This document shows positions 35,964 to 45,104 of a DNA stretch of 64,000 nucleotides, piece after piece. Numbering within the stretch: the first letter of the stretch is position 1; every line of letters begins with the position of its first letter. The position numbers and the translations under genes were made by a program. The notes under the pieces are model-generated. The model was not told the DNA's origin, ran no database searches, and was given only the letters and a program-made list of their open reading frames with translations. The DNA is from Sutcliffiella horikoshii (GTDB lineage: Bacteria; Bacillota; Bacilli; Bacillales; Bacillaceae_I). Location: NCBI RefSeq assembly GCF_020524325.1, contig NZ_JAIVKY010000007.1, positions 558,001 to 622,000 on the forward strand. The letters run 5' to 3'.

Positions 35964-38900
35964 ATGCAAACAAAAACAGCCAATCAAAAGATTAATATAG
36001 AAGCCGGAAATGTTCGCTTTACTTTCCTAAACAGCGGGGACCTCTTTGAAGCAACACACAAGGAAATCATGATCAACCAATGGATGTCCAACCCAATCGA
36101 CGGTGCACTCAACAACCTATACCTTCGCGTTCACGGTGAAAACGGGATCAAAGCTTACCCCTTACTAGGCGTAAAATCAACCAGCACCACAAGCCATTCC
36201 CAAAACGAAATTAAATGGGAAGGAACAGTTGCTGACATCGACTATTCCGTAAATTTCCGTCTATCAGAAAAAGGTATCTGGTTCTGGGATGTAAACGTAA
36301 ATGGCGACGGTCAAACAGTCGATATTGTATATGGTCAAGATGTTGGAATCGGAAGCAAAGGGCTTGTTCGTACAAACGAATCATACCTGTCCCAGTATAT
36401 CGACCACACCGTATTTGAAGACGAGCAGAATGGCTATGTAGTTTGCTCCCGTCAGAACCAGCCACAACCTGAAGGTTTTCCATACTTGCAACAAGGTTCC
36501 CTGACAAAAGCAGTGGGCTACTCAACAGATGGCTTCCAATTCTTTGGTCTTTCCTACAAAGAAACAAACGAGCCGGAAGTGCTATCAAAAGAAACACTTT
36601 CCAATGAAATCTATCAATATGAATTCGCTTTTACAGGCTTGCAATCCGAAAAGGTTGTGCTTGATGGGCAAGAAAACTTCGTATTTTATGGCCTGTTCAA
36701 AGAAAACCACCAAGAAGCTGTAACAGAGCTTGAGTTTACTGAGGAAGTAGCAAAGGCTTGGGAAGAAGTGAAGGAGATTGCATCCGACTCTTCTGAAGAA
36801 TTGAATAAGGTTACGGCCAACGCCAACCTAGCAGGCGTACTTTCCGGATCTTCTTTTACAAAAGAGGAACTGGATAAGTACTTCCCGGTTCGCCAGCAAG
36901 AAGAATGGGAAGGCGAAACGTTGCTATCTTTCTTCACCGATACGTATGAGCATATCGTGTTAAAAGAAAAAGAGCTTATCGTTGAGCGCCCGCACGGCCA
37001 TATCATCATGTCCGGCAATAATGACAAAATGACGGAAAACATCATCACCTCTACATCTTATATGTACGGTATTTTTAACTCGCAGCTTGTGGTAGGCAAC
37101 ACTTCTTTCCATAAGATGATGACAAATGCACGTAATGCGTTGAATGTCATGAAAACTTCCGGACAGCGCATCTATGTGGAAGTCGAAGGACAGTACAAGT
37201 TATTAACGATGCCTACTTTATTCGAAATTGGCTTTAACTATGCTCGCTGGTACTACAAAACAGCAGACGATGTAATTGTGGTAACAAACTATACAGTAGT
37301 AGATTCTCCTGACATTCAGTTAGAGGTAACGTCTGAAAACGGCAAAAACTACCGTTACCTTGTGACCAATCAAATCTCCATGAACAACAATGAACTGGTT
37401 GTTTCTTATGATATGAAACAGGACGGCAAGGTATTGACGTTTAAAGCGGTGGAAGGGTCTGATAGCAAGCATGTTTACCCTGACCTAGCTTACAAACTGA
37501 CTGTGGAAGGCGCTGACTTTAGGGTTAGCGACGAAACGAAACTTGCAGAAGGGATTGCACCTGGATCTGCTTCCCTTGTGGTATTGGAAACAGAAGCAAC
37601 AGCTAGCTGGTCGATGACGGTTCAAGGGTTATTGCATGGTGAAGAGAGAGAATTTGTGGCTGCGGATTTTGCCACAGAAGTTGAACGTTACCGCGCGTTT
37701 TTTGAAAAAGTGATGAACGGCTTCAAGTTGTCATTGGGCAACGAAAGTAAAGAAGAGTTAGAAAAAATGAATGCCACTGCATGGTGGTATACACATAACA
37801 TGCTAGTTCACTACTCTGTGCCACATGGTCTAGAGCAATACGGTGGAGCGGCATGGGGGACGCGTGATGTTTGCCAAGGGCCAACGGAATACTTCATGGC
37901 AACGCAAAACTACGAAAGCGTGAAGGAAATCATCAAAAAAGTGTACACTCATCAATATGAGGATACTGGGAACTGGCCGCAATGGTTCATGTTTGATCAT
38001 TACAACCGTATCCAAAGCGAAGAGAGTCACGGAGATATCATCGTTTGGCCATTAAAAGTATTAAGTGATTACCTTACGATCACAAAAGATTACTCTATTT
38101 TAGAAGAAAAGGTTCCTTACACGGTTCGTGGTGCATTCCATTTCACAGAAGAAAAAGCGACTGTGTTCGAACATGCGAAAAAAGAAATTCAATTCATTAA
38201 GGATCACTTCCTACATGATACCTTCCTATCCTCCTATGGTGACGGAGACTGGGATGACACGCTGCAGCCGGCAAATGCGCAGTTGAAGCAATACATGGTA
38301 TCGAGCTGGACCGTTTCCTTAACCTATCAAGTATTGAACACACTTTCTAAAGCACTAGAGGATGTTTTAACAGAGGAAGCAACAGAACTAAAGGCTTTGG
38401 CAAAAGGTATTGAAATTGACTTTAATAAATACATGCTTGCATCTGATGTAATTCCTGGTTTCGTTTATATGGAAGATCAGGACAAACCGGAATTGATGGT
38501 ACACCCAGAAGATACAAAAACAGGCATTCATTATCGTTTGCTGCCAATGACTCGCAGCATGATCAGTGAACTATTAACACCAGAACAAGCAAAATCTCAT
38601 TTTGACTTGATTAAGAAAGAGTTGTACTGCCCAGACGGCGTGCGTCTTATGAACCGCCCGGCAAACTATGCAGGTGGCGTCAGCACACACTTTAAGCGTG
38701 CAGAACAAGCGGCAAACTTCGGCCGTGAAATCGGACTGCAATATGTGCACGCACATATCCGTTATGTGGAAGCAATGGCCAAGCTTGGGAAGACGGATGA
38801 AGTGTGGAAAGGTTTGAATACCATCAACCCAATCAATATCCAAAAGGCAGTGCCAAACGCAGAACGCCGTCAAAGCAACGCCTACTTCAGCTCTTCAGAC

Positions 38901-39308
38901 GGACAGTTTAACGACCGTTATGAAGCACAAGAACAATTTGGCAAACTGCGCGATGGCTCTGTAAAAGTAAAAGGCGGATGGAGAATCTATTCTAGCGGAC
39001 CAGGAATCTACATGAACCAATTGATTTCCAACTGCCTCGGCATCCGTTTCCAAGCAGGAGACCTTGTAGTGGACCCAGTGTTGCCAGCAGAACTTGACGG
39101 ACTGCACTTTACCTATAAAGTAAATGGACACGATGTTCAGTTTGTTTACCACTTAGGTCAAGAACAGAAGGAAGTACGTGTAAACGGAAAAGCAGTGAAG
39201 GGATCAGAAGTCTCCAACCGCTACCGCAACGGAGGATATGTCATCAGCAAGGAAGAGTTAAAACAGCTTCTGCTTGAAGGTGAAAATAAGATCGAGGTAT
39301 TTATCTAA
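35964..39308 (+). CDS. GH94 phosphorylase, probably 1,2-beta-oligoglucan phosphorylase
   Basis: A 1114-residue cytosolic family 94 enzyme, which splits beta-glucosides with phosphate to give alpha-glucose 1-phosphate. Length is the main clue: cellobiose phosphorylases have about 800 residues, while 1,2-beta-oligoglucan phosphorylases (SOGP) have about 1110. An N-terminal beta region (1-600) precedes the helical barrel (about 620-1020), where GDGDWDDTLQPAN near 759 resembles the catalytic Asp motif of the family. The GH3 neighbour copies the Listeria SOGP locus. A specificity other than beta-1,2 is possible. GGAGGAC lies 8 bases before the ATG. Confidence 0.82.
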   Translation: MQTKTANQKINIEAGNVRFTFLNSGDLFEATHKEIMINQWMSNPIDGALNNLYLRVHGENGIKAYPLLGVKSTSTTSHSQNEIKWEGTVADIDYSVNFRLSEKGIWFWDVNVNGDGQTVDIVYGQDVGIGSKGLVRTNESYLSQYIDHTVFEDEQNGYVVCSRQNQPQPEGFPYLQQGSLTKAVGYSTDGFQFFGLSYKETNEPEVLSKETLSNEIYQYEFAFTGLQSEKVVLDGQENFVFYGLFKENHQEAVTELEFTEEVAKAWEEVKEIASDSSEELNKVTANANLAGVLSGSSFTKEELDKYFPVRQQEEWEGETLLSFFTDTYEHIVLKEKELIVERPHGHIIMSGNNDKMTENIITSTSYMYGIFNSQLVVGNTSFHKMMTNARNALNVMKTSGQRIYVEVEGQYKLLTMPTLFEIGFNYARWYYKTADDVIVVTNYTVVDSPDIQLEVTSENGKNYRYLVTNQISMNNNELVVSYDMKQDGKVLTFKAVEGSDSKHVYPDLAYKLTVEGADFRVSDETKLAEGIAPGSASLVVLETEATASWSMTVQGLLHGEEREFVAADFATEVERYRAFFEKVMNGFKLSLGNESKEELEKMNATAWWYTHNMLVHYSVPHGLEQYGGAAWGTRDVCQGPTEYFMATQNYESVKEIIKKVYTHQYEDTGNWPQWFMFDHYNRIQSEESHGDIIVWPLKVLSDYLTITKDYSILEEKVPYTVRGAFHFTEEKATVFEHAKKEIQFIKDHFLHDTFLSSYGDGDWDDTLQPANAQLKQYMVSSWTVSLTYQVLNTLSKALEDVLTEEATELKALAKGIEIDFNKYMLASDVIPGFVYMEDQDKPELMVHPEDTKTGIHYRLLPMTRSMISELLTPEQAKSHFDLIKKELYCPDGVRLMNRPANYAGGVSTHFKRAEQAANFGREIGLQYVHAHIRYVEAMAKLGKTDEVWKGLNTINPINIQKAVPNAERRQSNAYFSSSDGQFNDRYEAQEQFGKLRDGSVKVKGGWRIYSSGPGIYMNQLISNCLGIRFQAGDLVVDPVLPAELDGLHFTYKVNGHDVQFVYHLGQEQKEVRVNGKAVKGSEVSNRYRNGGYVISKEELKQLLLEGENKIEVFI

Positions 39309-39360
39309 GCTTTCTTACCACTAAAAGGGTAAAATAGGAAGATACCAATTTAATGATAGG

Positions 39361-39392
39361 ATACGGCGTAGGTTTATGTGCGCCGTATTTCT
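39361..39392 (+). terminator. Terminator after the phosphorylase
   Basis: ATACGGCG and CGCCGTAT form a stem with a 12-base loop, then TTTCTTT. Confidence 0.75.
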
Positions 39393-39410
39393 TTGTGAGG
39401 AGAGAAAATC

Positions 39411-40526
39411 TTGAAAAAAGTGAAAGTTGGAGTCATCGGTACAGGTACGATCAGCGGCATTTATTTAGAAGCGCCAACCAAATTTTCCATCCTGGACATT
39501 GTCGCAGTAGCCGATTTGAATTTGGAACGCGCAAAAGAGAAGGCAGCAGAATATAACATGGAGAAAGTTTACACGGTTGAAGAAATGCTAGCAGATCCGG
39601 AAATTGAAATGGTCATCAACCTGACCATTCCTAAAGCACACTATGAAGTGACACTTGCTGCACTTGAAGCAGGCAAACACGTATTTGTTGAAAAACCACT
39701 GACAATAGAAGTCGCAGAAGGGAAAAAACTTTTAGAATTGGCTGAGAAAAAAGGGCTCCGTGTTGGTTGTGCTCCAGATACGTTTCTTGGCGGAGCGCTG
39801 CAAACCTGCCGTAAGCTAATCGACGAAGGAGTGATTGGCAAGCCGGTAGCAGCTACAGGCTTCATGCTAGGGGCAGGTCCTGAAGGCTGGCATCCTGCAC
39901 CTGATTTTTACTACCAAAAAGGTGGCGGACCGATGTTTGACATGGGACCTTATTATTTAACGGCTTTCATTCATCTTTTGGGACCGATCAAACGAGTAAC
40001 AGGCTCCACCCAATCAGCCTTTGAAAAGCGGACCGTGACAAGAGCAGAAGATTACGGACGCCAAATACAAGTAGAAACACCAACACATGTCACAGGTTTG
40101 CTTGATTTTGAAAATGGAGCGGTTGGAACACTCATTACAAGCTTTGATGTGATGGGTGGCACCCAGCTGCCATGCATAGAAATCTACGGCACAAAAGGGA
40201 CGCTAAGTGTTCCAGATCCGAATAATTTTGGCGGTGCGATTCGTGTTCGAGCACTTGGGGAACACGATTTTAAGGAAGTTCCACTGGAATACGGATACTC
40301 CGATAACAGCAGAGGAATTGGAGCGGCTGATATGGCCCATGCGATCAGAGCTGGCAGACCTCACAGGGCAAATGGACAGATGGCTCTACAAGTTTTAGAA
40401 GTCATGCATGCCATCCACGAATCTTCGGTGGAAGGAAAGCATGTTCACATGAAAAATAGATGTTCCCGCCCTGAAATATTACCTTATGGATTGGATCAGG
40501 AAAATCAGGATTTGTTTAATAATTAA
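39411..40526 (+). CDS. Gfo/Idh/MocA-family dehydrogenase (first)
   Basis: A 371-residue NAD(P)-dependent sugar dehydrogenase starting at TTG behind GAGGAG. The dinucleotide fold shows GVIGTGTISGIY near 5-16 and the substrate-side Lys in FVEKPLT near 94. The rest is the alpha/beta sheet domain typical of the family. Members oxidise sugar hydroxyls (often C3) or inositols. It follows the phosphorylase terminator and precedes the lacI promoter. With ThuA, a second Gfo/Idh and two isomerases nearby, a 3-keto sugar route is likely. Confidence 0.85.
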   Translation: MKKVKVGVIGTGTISGIYLEAPTKFSILDIVAVADLNLERAKEKAAEYNMEKVYTVEEMLADPEIEMVINLTIPKAHYEVTLAALEAGKHVFVEKPLTIEVAEGKKLLELAEKKGLRVGCAPDTFLGGALQTCRKLIDEGVIGKPVAATGFMLGAGPEGWHPAPDFYYQKGGGPMFDMGPYYLTAFIHLLGPIKRVTGSTQSAFEKRTVTRAEDYGRQIQVETPTHVTGLLDFENGAVGTLITSFDVMGGTQLPCIEIYGTKGTLSVPDPNNFGGAIRVRALGEHDFKEVPLEYGYSDNSRGIGAADMAHAIRAGRPHRANGQMALQVLEVMHAIHESSVEGKHVHMKNRCSRPEILPYGLDQENQDLFNN

Positions 40527-40570
40527 GCAGGATATTGTTTTAGAAAACCCTCTATGGAAGCTATAAACTA

Positions 40571-40623
40571 TTGAATAATAACAACGTTTACATTATGCTA
40601 GAGATAGGAGATTGAAACGTTTC
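40571..40623 (+). promoter_or_regulatory. lacI promoter with autoregulatory operator
   Basis: TTGAAT (40571-40576) and TATGCT (40594-40599) are 17 bases apart. GAAACGTTTC at 40614-40623 lies over the transcription start, the standard place for self-repression. Confidence 0.65.
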
Positions 40624-40688
40624 GAACAGAAGGTGATCACATGTCGTTTTTGGGCACGTGGCCTGTCTTCATAAGGGGGTTAAGCAAG

Positions 40689-41675
40689 GTGGCAACAATC
40701 AAAGATGTGGCAAAGCTTGCCGGAGTAGCAGTTTCGACGGCATCCTATGCATTGAATAATGTAAACAAGGTCAGTCCGGCTACAATGAAAAAAGTGCAAG
40801 AAGCCGCTAGGGAATTGAACTACTTTAAAAATGGTTTTGCTTCTGATTTAAAAAGAACAAAAACGAATACAATTGCCCTTATATTAAGGGATCTATCGGG
40901 ACCATTCTATTCCGAGCTAATCAAAGGGGTACAGGAAGTCACCACTGCAAATGGTTATGATCTGATAGCATGTAGCTCTGTTGGTGGTGCGCAATCAACC
41001 GCAGCAAAATTTCTAAAAGAAAAAAGGGTGGATGGCGCGATCATCCTTGCCCATAATATAACAAACGATATTATCTTAGAATCAGCACGTGAAGGTTTCC
41101 CAATCGTCGTACTTGATCGAAAGCTTAACCATGAATTTGTGTATCAAGTGGAAGTGGACAATATTCACGGGGGATATGCGGCAACGGAATACTTGATTAA
41201 CAAAGGACATCGTGAAATCGGCTATGTGAGCGGACCGATGAACTCCCATGATAATCAGATGCGTTTTGACGGGTATATGTTGGCCTTAAAGGAACACGGA
41301 ATCCAATACCAGAACAAATGGAAGCTGTCCGGCGATTTCACTCGTGAAGGCGGCTACCGAGCAACAAAAATGCTAATCGCACAACGCCAACTACCAGAAG
41401 CCATTTTCTACGCCAATGATGAGATGGCAATCGGCGGTCTGCAAGCCTTTAAAGAGAACAAAATCAGCGTGCCAGATGACATTTCCATCATCGGTTACGA
41501 TGACATCCAGCTGGCAGAGTATGTGAGTCCGCCTTTGACAACGGTAAGGCAGCCAAAGTATGAGGTAGGGGCATTAGCGGTACATGTTGTGTTCCAAGCG
41601 TTGGCAAAAGAGGATTCAGTAGAAAATTACTATAACCTTTCTACCGAGATTGTGGAGCGGAAGTCTGTGAAATAA
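40689..41675 (+). CDS. LacI-family repressor of the glycan island
   Basis: A 328-residue LacI/GalR regulator. The DNA-binding helix region reads ATIKDVAKLAGVAVSTASYA at 2-21, and a periplasmic-binding-like sensor domain follows from about 60. GTG 40689 gives the usual family N-terminus and has AGGGGG 9 bases upstream; an in-frame ATG at 40641 with GAAGGTGA would add 16 residues. The GAAACGTTTC palindrome is the type of site bound by such proteins and occurs before this gene, the uptake operon, GH3, ThuA and GH35 units. The inducer is probably an imported disaccharide. Confidence 0.88.
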   Translation: MATIKDVAKLAGVAVSTASYALNNVNKVSPATMKKVQEAARELNYFKNGFASDLKRTKTNTIALILRDLSGPFYSELIKGVQEVTTANGYDLIACSSVGGAQSTAAKFLKEKRVDGAIILAHNITNDIILESAREGFPIVVLDRKLNHEFVYQVEVDNIHGGYAATEYLINKGHREIGYVSGPMNSHDNQMRFDGYMLALKEHGIQYQNKWKLSGDFTREGGYRATKMLIAQRQLPEAIFYANDEMAIGGLQAFKENKISVPDDISIIGYDDIQLAEYVSPPLTTVRQPKYEVGALAVHVVFQALAKEDSVENYYNLSTEIVERKSVK

Positions 41676-41683
41676 GGCGGTGG

Positions 41684-41718
41684 GCCTTTCCTGTTAATGT
41701 GACAGGAAAGGCTTTTTT
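41684..41718 (+). terminator. Terminator of the lacI gene
   Basis: GCCTTTCCTGT pairs with ACAGGAAAGGC and is followed by T6. Confidence 0.92.
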
Positions 41719-41831
41719 GTGTGAGAGTGGTGGGGGAGTTTAACGGCATTTTGCGTAATTTTAATGTATATTGGTCATTCCTGTTTAATATGTCGGGTCT
41801 CCATTATCCTTGATTGGGGAGAATTGGCTTA

Positions 41832-41941
41832 TATCCATTGTGAAAAGATTTTATCCATTGTTCAGAGCCATTTATCCATTGTAAAAAAGTTTTATCCATT
41901 GTAAAACAAATATATCCATTGTAAAAGTGATTTATCCATTT
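41832..41941. repeat. Phased short repeats, TATCCATT cluster 1
   Basis: TATCCATT occurs at 41832, 41852, 41873, 41893, 41913 and 41933, that is every 20-21 bases, mostly followed by GTAAAA. It lies in the 600-bp gap between the lacI terminator and the ThuA gene, which has no convincing gene. Cluster 2 is at 60095. Confidence 0.85.
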
Positions 41942-42093
41942 TATCTTTTTTTCCATCAATTCACGCCAGTCATCTTCCGTCCCCTTCCCTGAACTTCCCC
42001 CCTTCATGCGAGAAGTCGGAATTTTACCATCTAGTTCGGACTTTAACATTGAAAACGCTTTATCTTCCATTTATAATGTAGGAGAGTTGTCTT

Positions 42094-42128
42094 GAGACGT
42101 TTCATATATCGCAATATGGAAACGTTCC
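42094..42128. promoter_or_regulatory. Two LacI-type operators before the ThuA operon
   Basis: GAGACGTTTC (42094-42103) and GAAACGTTCC (42119-42128) each differ from GAAACGTTTC by one base and are centred 25 bases apart. Confidence 0.6.
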
Positions 42129-42190
42129 CACACATATGACAACAACCAATTACTAGAGTTAGAGATTTTACAAAAAAATATAGGAACCTA

Positions 42191-42243
42191 GCTGATCATT
42201 GGAGCGAAAGGCGAAGCCTGGCGCGTAATTCAGCAGCGGTGTA
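42191..42243. repeat. Hairpin repeat, copy G, internally deleted
   Basis: Only the termini and inner blocks remain: GCTGATCATTGGAGCGAAAG, GGCGAAGCC and TTCAGCAGCGGTGT. The middle 75 bases of other copies are missing. It lies in the leader of the ThuA operon. Confidence 0.65.
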
Positions 42244-42281
42244 ACCAAAATAGACTGGTAGCAAGAAAGGGGAAACAATCA

Positions 42282-43004
42282 ATGATCAGAGTAACAGTAT
42301 GGAATGAAAACCGACATGAACAAACAAACGAAAAAGTGAGAGAAGTATATCCAGAAGGTATCCACGGTGCCATCGCTTCCTTCCTGAAAGAAGAAGACTA
42401 TGAAGTAAGAACCGCTACTTTGGATGAGCCAGAGCACGGACTTACCGAAGAAGTGTTGAACAACACAGATGTTCTTTTATGGTGGGGCCATGTAGCGCAT
42501 GAAGATGTGAGCGATGAGATCGTCACTCGCGTGAAAAATAGAGTACTAGACGGAATGGGATTGATCGTTCTTCACTCTGGACATTTCTCTAAAATCTTCA
42601 AAACATTGATGGGTACAACTTGTGACCTGAAATGGAGAGAAGCAGACGAAAAAGAACGCATCTGGGTAGTATCACCAGGCCATCCGATCGCAGAAGGCAT
42701 TGGGGAGCATATCGACATTGAACGCGAAGAAATGTATGGCGAGCACTTCGATATTCCAGATCCGGACGAGCTAGTATTTGTGAGCTGGTTTGAAGGCGGA
42801 GAGGTATTCCGCAGCGGTTGCACATACAAGCGTGGAAGAGGGAAAGTATTCTACTTCCGTCCAGGCCACGAAACATACCCGACTTACTATCATGAAAAGG
42901 TGCAAAAAGTCATCAAAAATGCCGTTAACTGGGCAAAACCAACAACAATCGGCGATGTATATTACGGAAATGCAAAACCATTAGAAGAAATCAAAAGCAA
43001 ATAA
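42282..43004 (+). CDS. ThuA-family protein
   Basis: A 240-residue member of the ThuA (trehalose utilisation) family, which adopts a class I glutamine-amidotransferase-like fold. Typical stretches are [18 protein letters not shown] near 66-83, [18 protein letters not shown] near 92-109 and [15 protein letters not shown] near 198-212. ThuA works beside the ThuB Gfo/Idh dehydrogenase in 3-keto disaccharide metabolism, probably on the keto product. Here a Gfo/Idh gene follows 13 bases later, preserving that partnership. AAAGGGGA precedes the ATG. Confidence 0.88.
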   Translation: MIRVTVWNENRHEQTNEKVREVYPEGIHGAIASFLKEEDYEVRTATLDEPEHGLTEEVLNNTDVLLWWGHVAHEDVSDEIVTRVKNRVLDGMGLIVLHSGHFSKIFKTLMGTTCDLKWREADEKERIWVVSPGHPIAEGIGEHIDIEREEMYGEHFDIPDPDELVFVSWFEGGEVFRSGCTYKRGRGKVFYFRPGHETYPTYYHEKVQKVIKNAVNWAKPTTIGDVYYGNAKPLEEIKSK

Positions 43005-43017
43005 GGGGGATAACAAA

Positions 43018-44055
43018 ATGAAGAAATTACGAGTTGGAGTAGTAGGATGCGGAAGTATCGCAAAGCACCGTCATTTACCAGAGTACCATGCAAACCAAAA
43101 TGTGGAGCTTGTAGCACTATGTGATGTTGTATTAGAACGCGCGGAGCAAGCAGTTGAAACGTACGGCGGGAAAGCTTATGAAAGCTACCAAGAAATGATC
43201 GACCGTGAAGAGTTGGATGTTGTGAGTGTGTGCACACCAAACTACCTGCATGCCCCTGTATCCATCTATGCATCCAAAGCTGGAGCGCACGTTTTATGTG
43301 AAAAACCGATGGCAACGTCTAAAGAAGAAGCGGACGAAATGATTGCTGCAGCGCAAGCGTCTGGGAAAAAACTGATGATCGCGCACAACCAACGTTTTGT
43401 TCCTTCCCACCAAAAAGCGAAGCAACTGATTGAAAGTGGCGAAGTTGGGAAGATTTACAGCTTCCGTACGGCATTCGGTCACCCTGGACCAGAAGGCTGG
43501 AGTGTGGACGGAAAAAACAGCTGGTTCTTCCGTAAAGAAGAAGCATTTATCGGGGCAATGGGAGACCTTGGTGTACACAAGTCCGACTTGATGCGCTACC
43601 TTTTAGGGGAAGAAATCGTAGAAGTGGGAGCATTCATCGAAACTTCTTCCAAAGAAAACACAGATGTGGATGACACGGCAGTTTGCGCGTTAAGAACGGA
43701 AAGCGGAATTGTTGGAACACTTGCTGCAAGCTGGTCTTACAAGCGTGAAGATAACTCTACCATTATCTATGCGGAAAAAGGGGTTCTTCGTTTAGAAGAC
43801 GATCCGACTCACTCTTTAGTCGTGCAATATGCAACTGGTGAAACAGTTCGCTACGAATTAGGTAAAATCCAAAGCAATGATGCTGGCGGACAAACTGGTT
43901 CTCATGTTATCGACCATTTTGTAACAAGCATCCTAGAAGACAAAGAAGTACTTGTAGACGGAAACGAAGGAAAGAACTCCTTGATGGTTATTCTAGGTGC
44001 GCTTGAATCCAATGAAACGAAGAAAATTGTCAACATCCAAAACGAATTGAACTAA
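43018..44055 (+). CDS. Gfo/Idh/MocA-family dehydrogenase (second, ThuB-like)
   Basis: A 345-residue dehydrogenase. The nucleotide-binding motif GVVGCGSIAKHRHLPEY lies near 6-22 and the catalytic-Lys motif LCEKPMA near 92-98. It sits between ThuA and a sugar isomerase/epimerase in one tight operon (13 and 15-base gaps). The first Gfo/Idh of the island, at 39411, differs in its GTGTISGIY loop, so the two may oxidise different sugars or run opposite directions. GGGGGA lies before the ATG. Confidence 0.87.
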   Translation: MKKLRVGVVGCGSIAKHRHLPEYHANQNVELVALCDVVLERAEQAVETYGGKAYESYQEMIDREELDVVSVCTPNYLHAPVSIYASKAGAHVLCEKPMATSKEEADEMIAAAQASGKKLMIAHNQRFVPSHQKAKQLIESGEVGKIYSFRTAFGHPGPEGWSVDGKNSWFFRKEEAFIGAMGDLGVHKSDLMRYLLGEEIVEVGAFIETSSKENTDVDDTAVCALRTESGIVGTLAASWSYKREDNSTIIYAEKGVLRLEDDPTHSLVVQYATGETVRYELGKIQSNDAGGQTGSHVIDHFVTSILEDKEVLVDGNEGKNSLMVILGALESNETKKIVNIQNELN

Positions 44056-44070
44056 GGAGCGTGAACATTT

Positions 44071-45039
44071 ATGAAACTAGGCGTATTTACCGTCCTTTTT
44101 GCAAATAAATCTTTCACAGAAATGCTTGATTATGTAAAAGCGGCAGGGTTGGATGCAGTGGAAATCGGTACTGGTTGCTATCCTGGAAACAATCATTGTC
44201 CTTTGGATACCCTTTTAGAAGACGAAGGGGCGCGCAATGCTTATATGGAGGAAATCCATTCCCGCGGTTTACAAATCAGTGCATTCAGCTGCCATGGTAA
44301 TCCAATTTCACCAGATGAAGCTTTTGCAAAAGAATCGCATGAAACATTACTAAAAACGATTGATCTTGCTGCATTAACTGGGGTAGAAGTAGTGAACTGC
44401 TTCTCAGGCGTTCCTGGTGACAGCGAAACAGCAAAAGCACCAAACTGGCCTGTTGCACCATGGCCAAATGAATATGGCGACGTTCTTACATGGCAATGGG
44501 AAACAAAGCTTGTGCCTTACTGGAAGGAAGTAGGGAAGTACGCGGAAGAGCGTAATATTAAAATCGGACTTGAACTGCACGGCGGATTCTTGGTACATAC
44601 GCCACACACGATGCTGAAACTTCGTGAGTTAACGTCCCCTGCAATTGGCGCAAACTTAGATCCAAGTCATCTTTGGTGGCAAGGAATTGATCCTGTTGCA
44701 GCAATCAAAATTTTAGGAAAAGCTGGCGCTATCCATCATTTCCATGCAAAAGACACATACATCGATCAGGATAATGTGAACATGTACGGCTTGACGGACA
44801 TGCAGCCATATGGCGAAGTGCAAACTCGTGCATGGAGCTTCCGTTCTGTGGGATGCGGCCATAGTGTCCAAGAGTGGTCAGATATGATGAGCGCATTGCG
44901 TACGTACGGGTACGATTATGTAGTCAGCATCGAGCACGAAGACCCAATCATGTCGATTGAAGAGGGCTTTGCGCGTGCGGTGACGAACCTACAATCTGTA
45001 TTGATTAAAGAGCAACCTGCTGAAATGTGGTGGGTTTAA
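44071..45039 (+). CDS. Sugar isomerase/epimerase, AP-endonuclease-2 fold (first)
   Basis: A 322-residue TIM-barrel protein of the xylose-isomerase-like superfamily. Metal-binding residues expected in this fold can be seen as Glu in GLELHGG near 168-174, Asp/His in GANLDPSHLWW near 196-206, and His in HHFHAKDTY. Family members epimerise or isomerise keto sugars, and occur with ThuA/Gfo-Idh genes where they process 3-keto hexoses. It is third in the ThuA operon; a terminator follows but the next isomerase gene is only 65 bases away. Confidence 0.86.
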   Translation: MKLGVFTVLFANKSFTEMLDYVKAAGLDAVEIGTGCYPGNNHCPLDTLLEDEGARNAYMEEIHSRGLQISAFSCHGNPISPDEAFAKESHETLLKTIDLAALTGVEVVNCFSGVPGDSETAKAPNWPVAPWPNEYGDVLTWQWETKLVPYWKEVGKYAEERNIKIGLELHGGFLVHTPHTMLKLRELTSPAIGANLDPSHLWWQGIDPVAAIKILGKAGAIHHFHAKDTYIDQDNVNMYGLTDMQPYGEVQTRAWSFRSVGCGHSVQEWSDMMSALRTYGYDYVVSIEHEDPIMSIEEGFARAVTNLQSVLIKEQPAEMWWV

Positions 45040-45053
45040 GGATATCTAAAACA

Positions 45054-45081
45054 GCAACCAAGGTTCTTGGTTGCTTGTTTT
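45054..45081 (+). terminator. Hairpin terminator between the two isomerase genes
   Basis: GCAACCAAG and CTTGGTTGC form a 9-bp stem with loop GTT, followed by a T-rich run. It may attenuate rather than end the transcript, because no promoter is evident before the next gene. Confidence 0.8.
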
Positions 45082-45104
45082 TATAAAATTGGAGGCGGAT
45101 GAGG

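Noticed and set aside
41832-41941. CRISPR array
   Set aside because: The repeated word is 8 bases with 12-base gaps; CRISPR repeats are 23-47 bases with spacers of similar length, and no cas genes are near.
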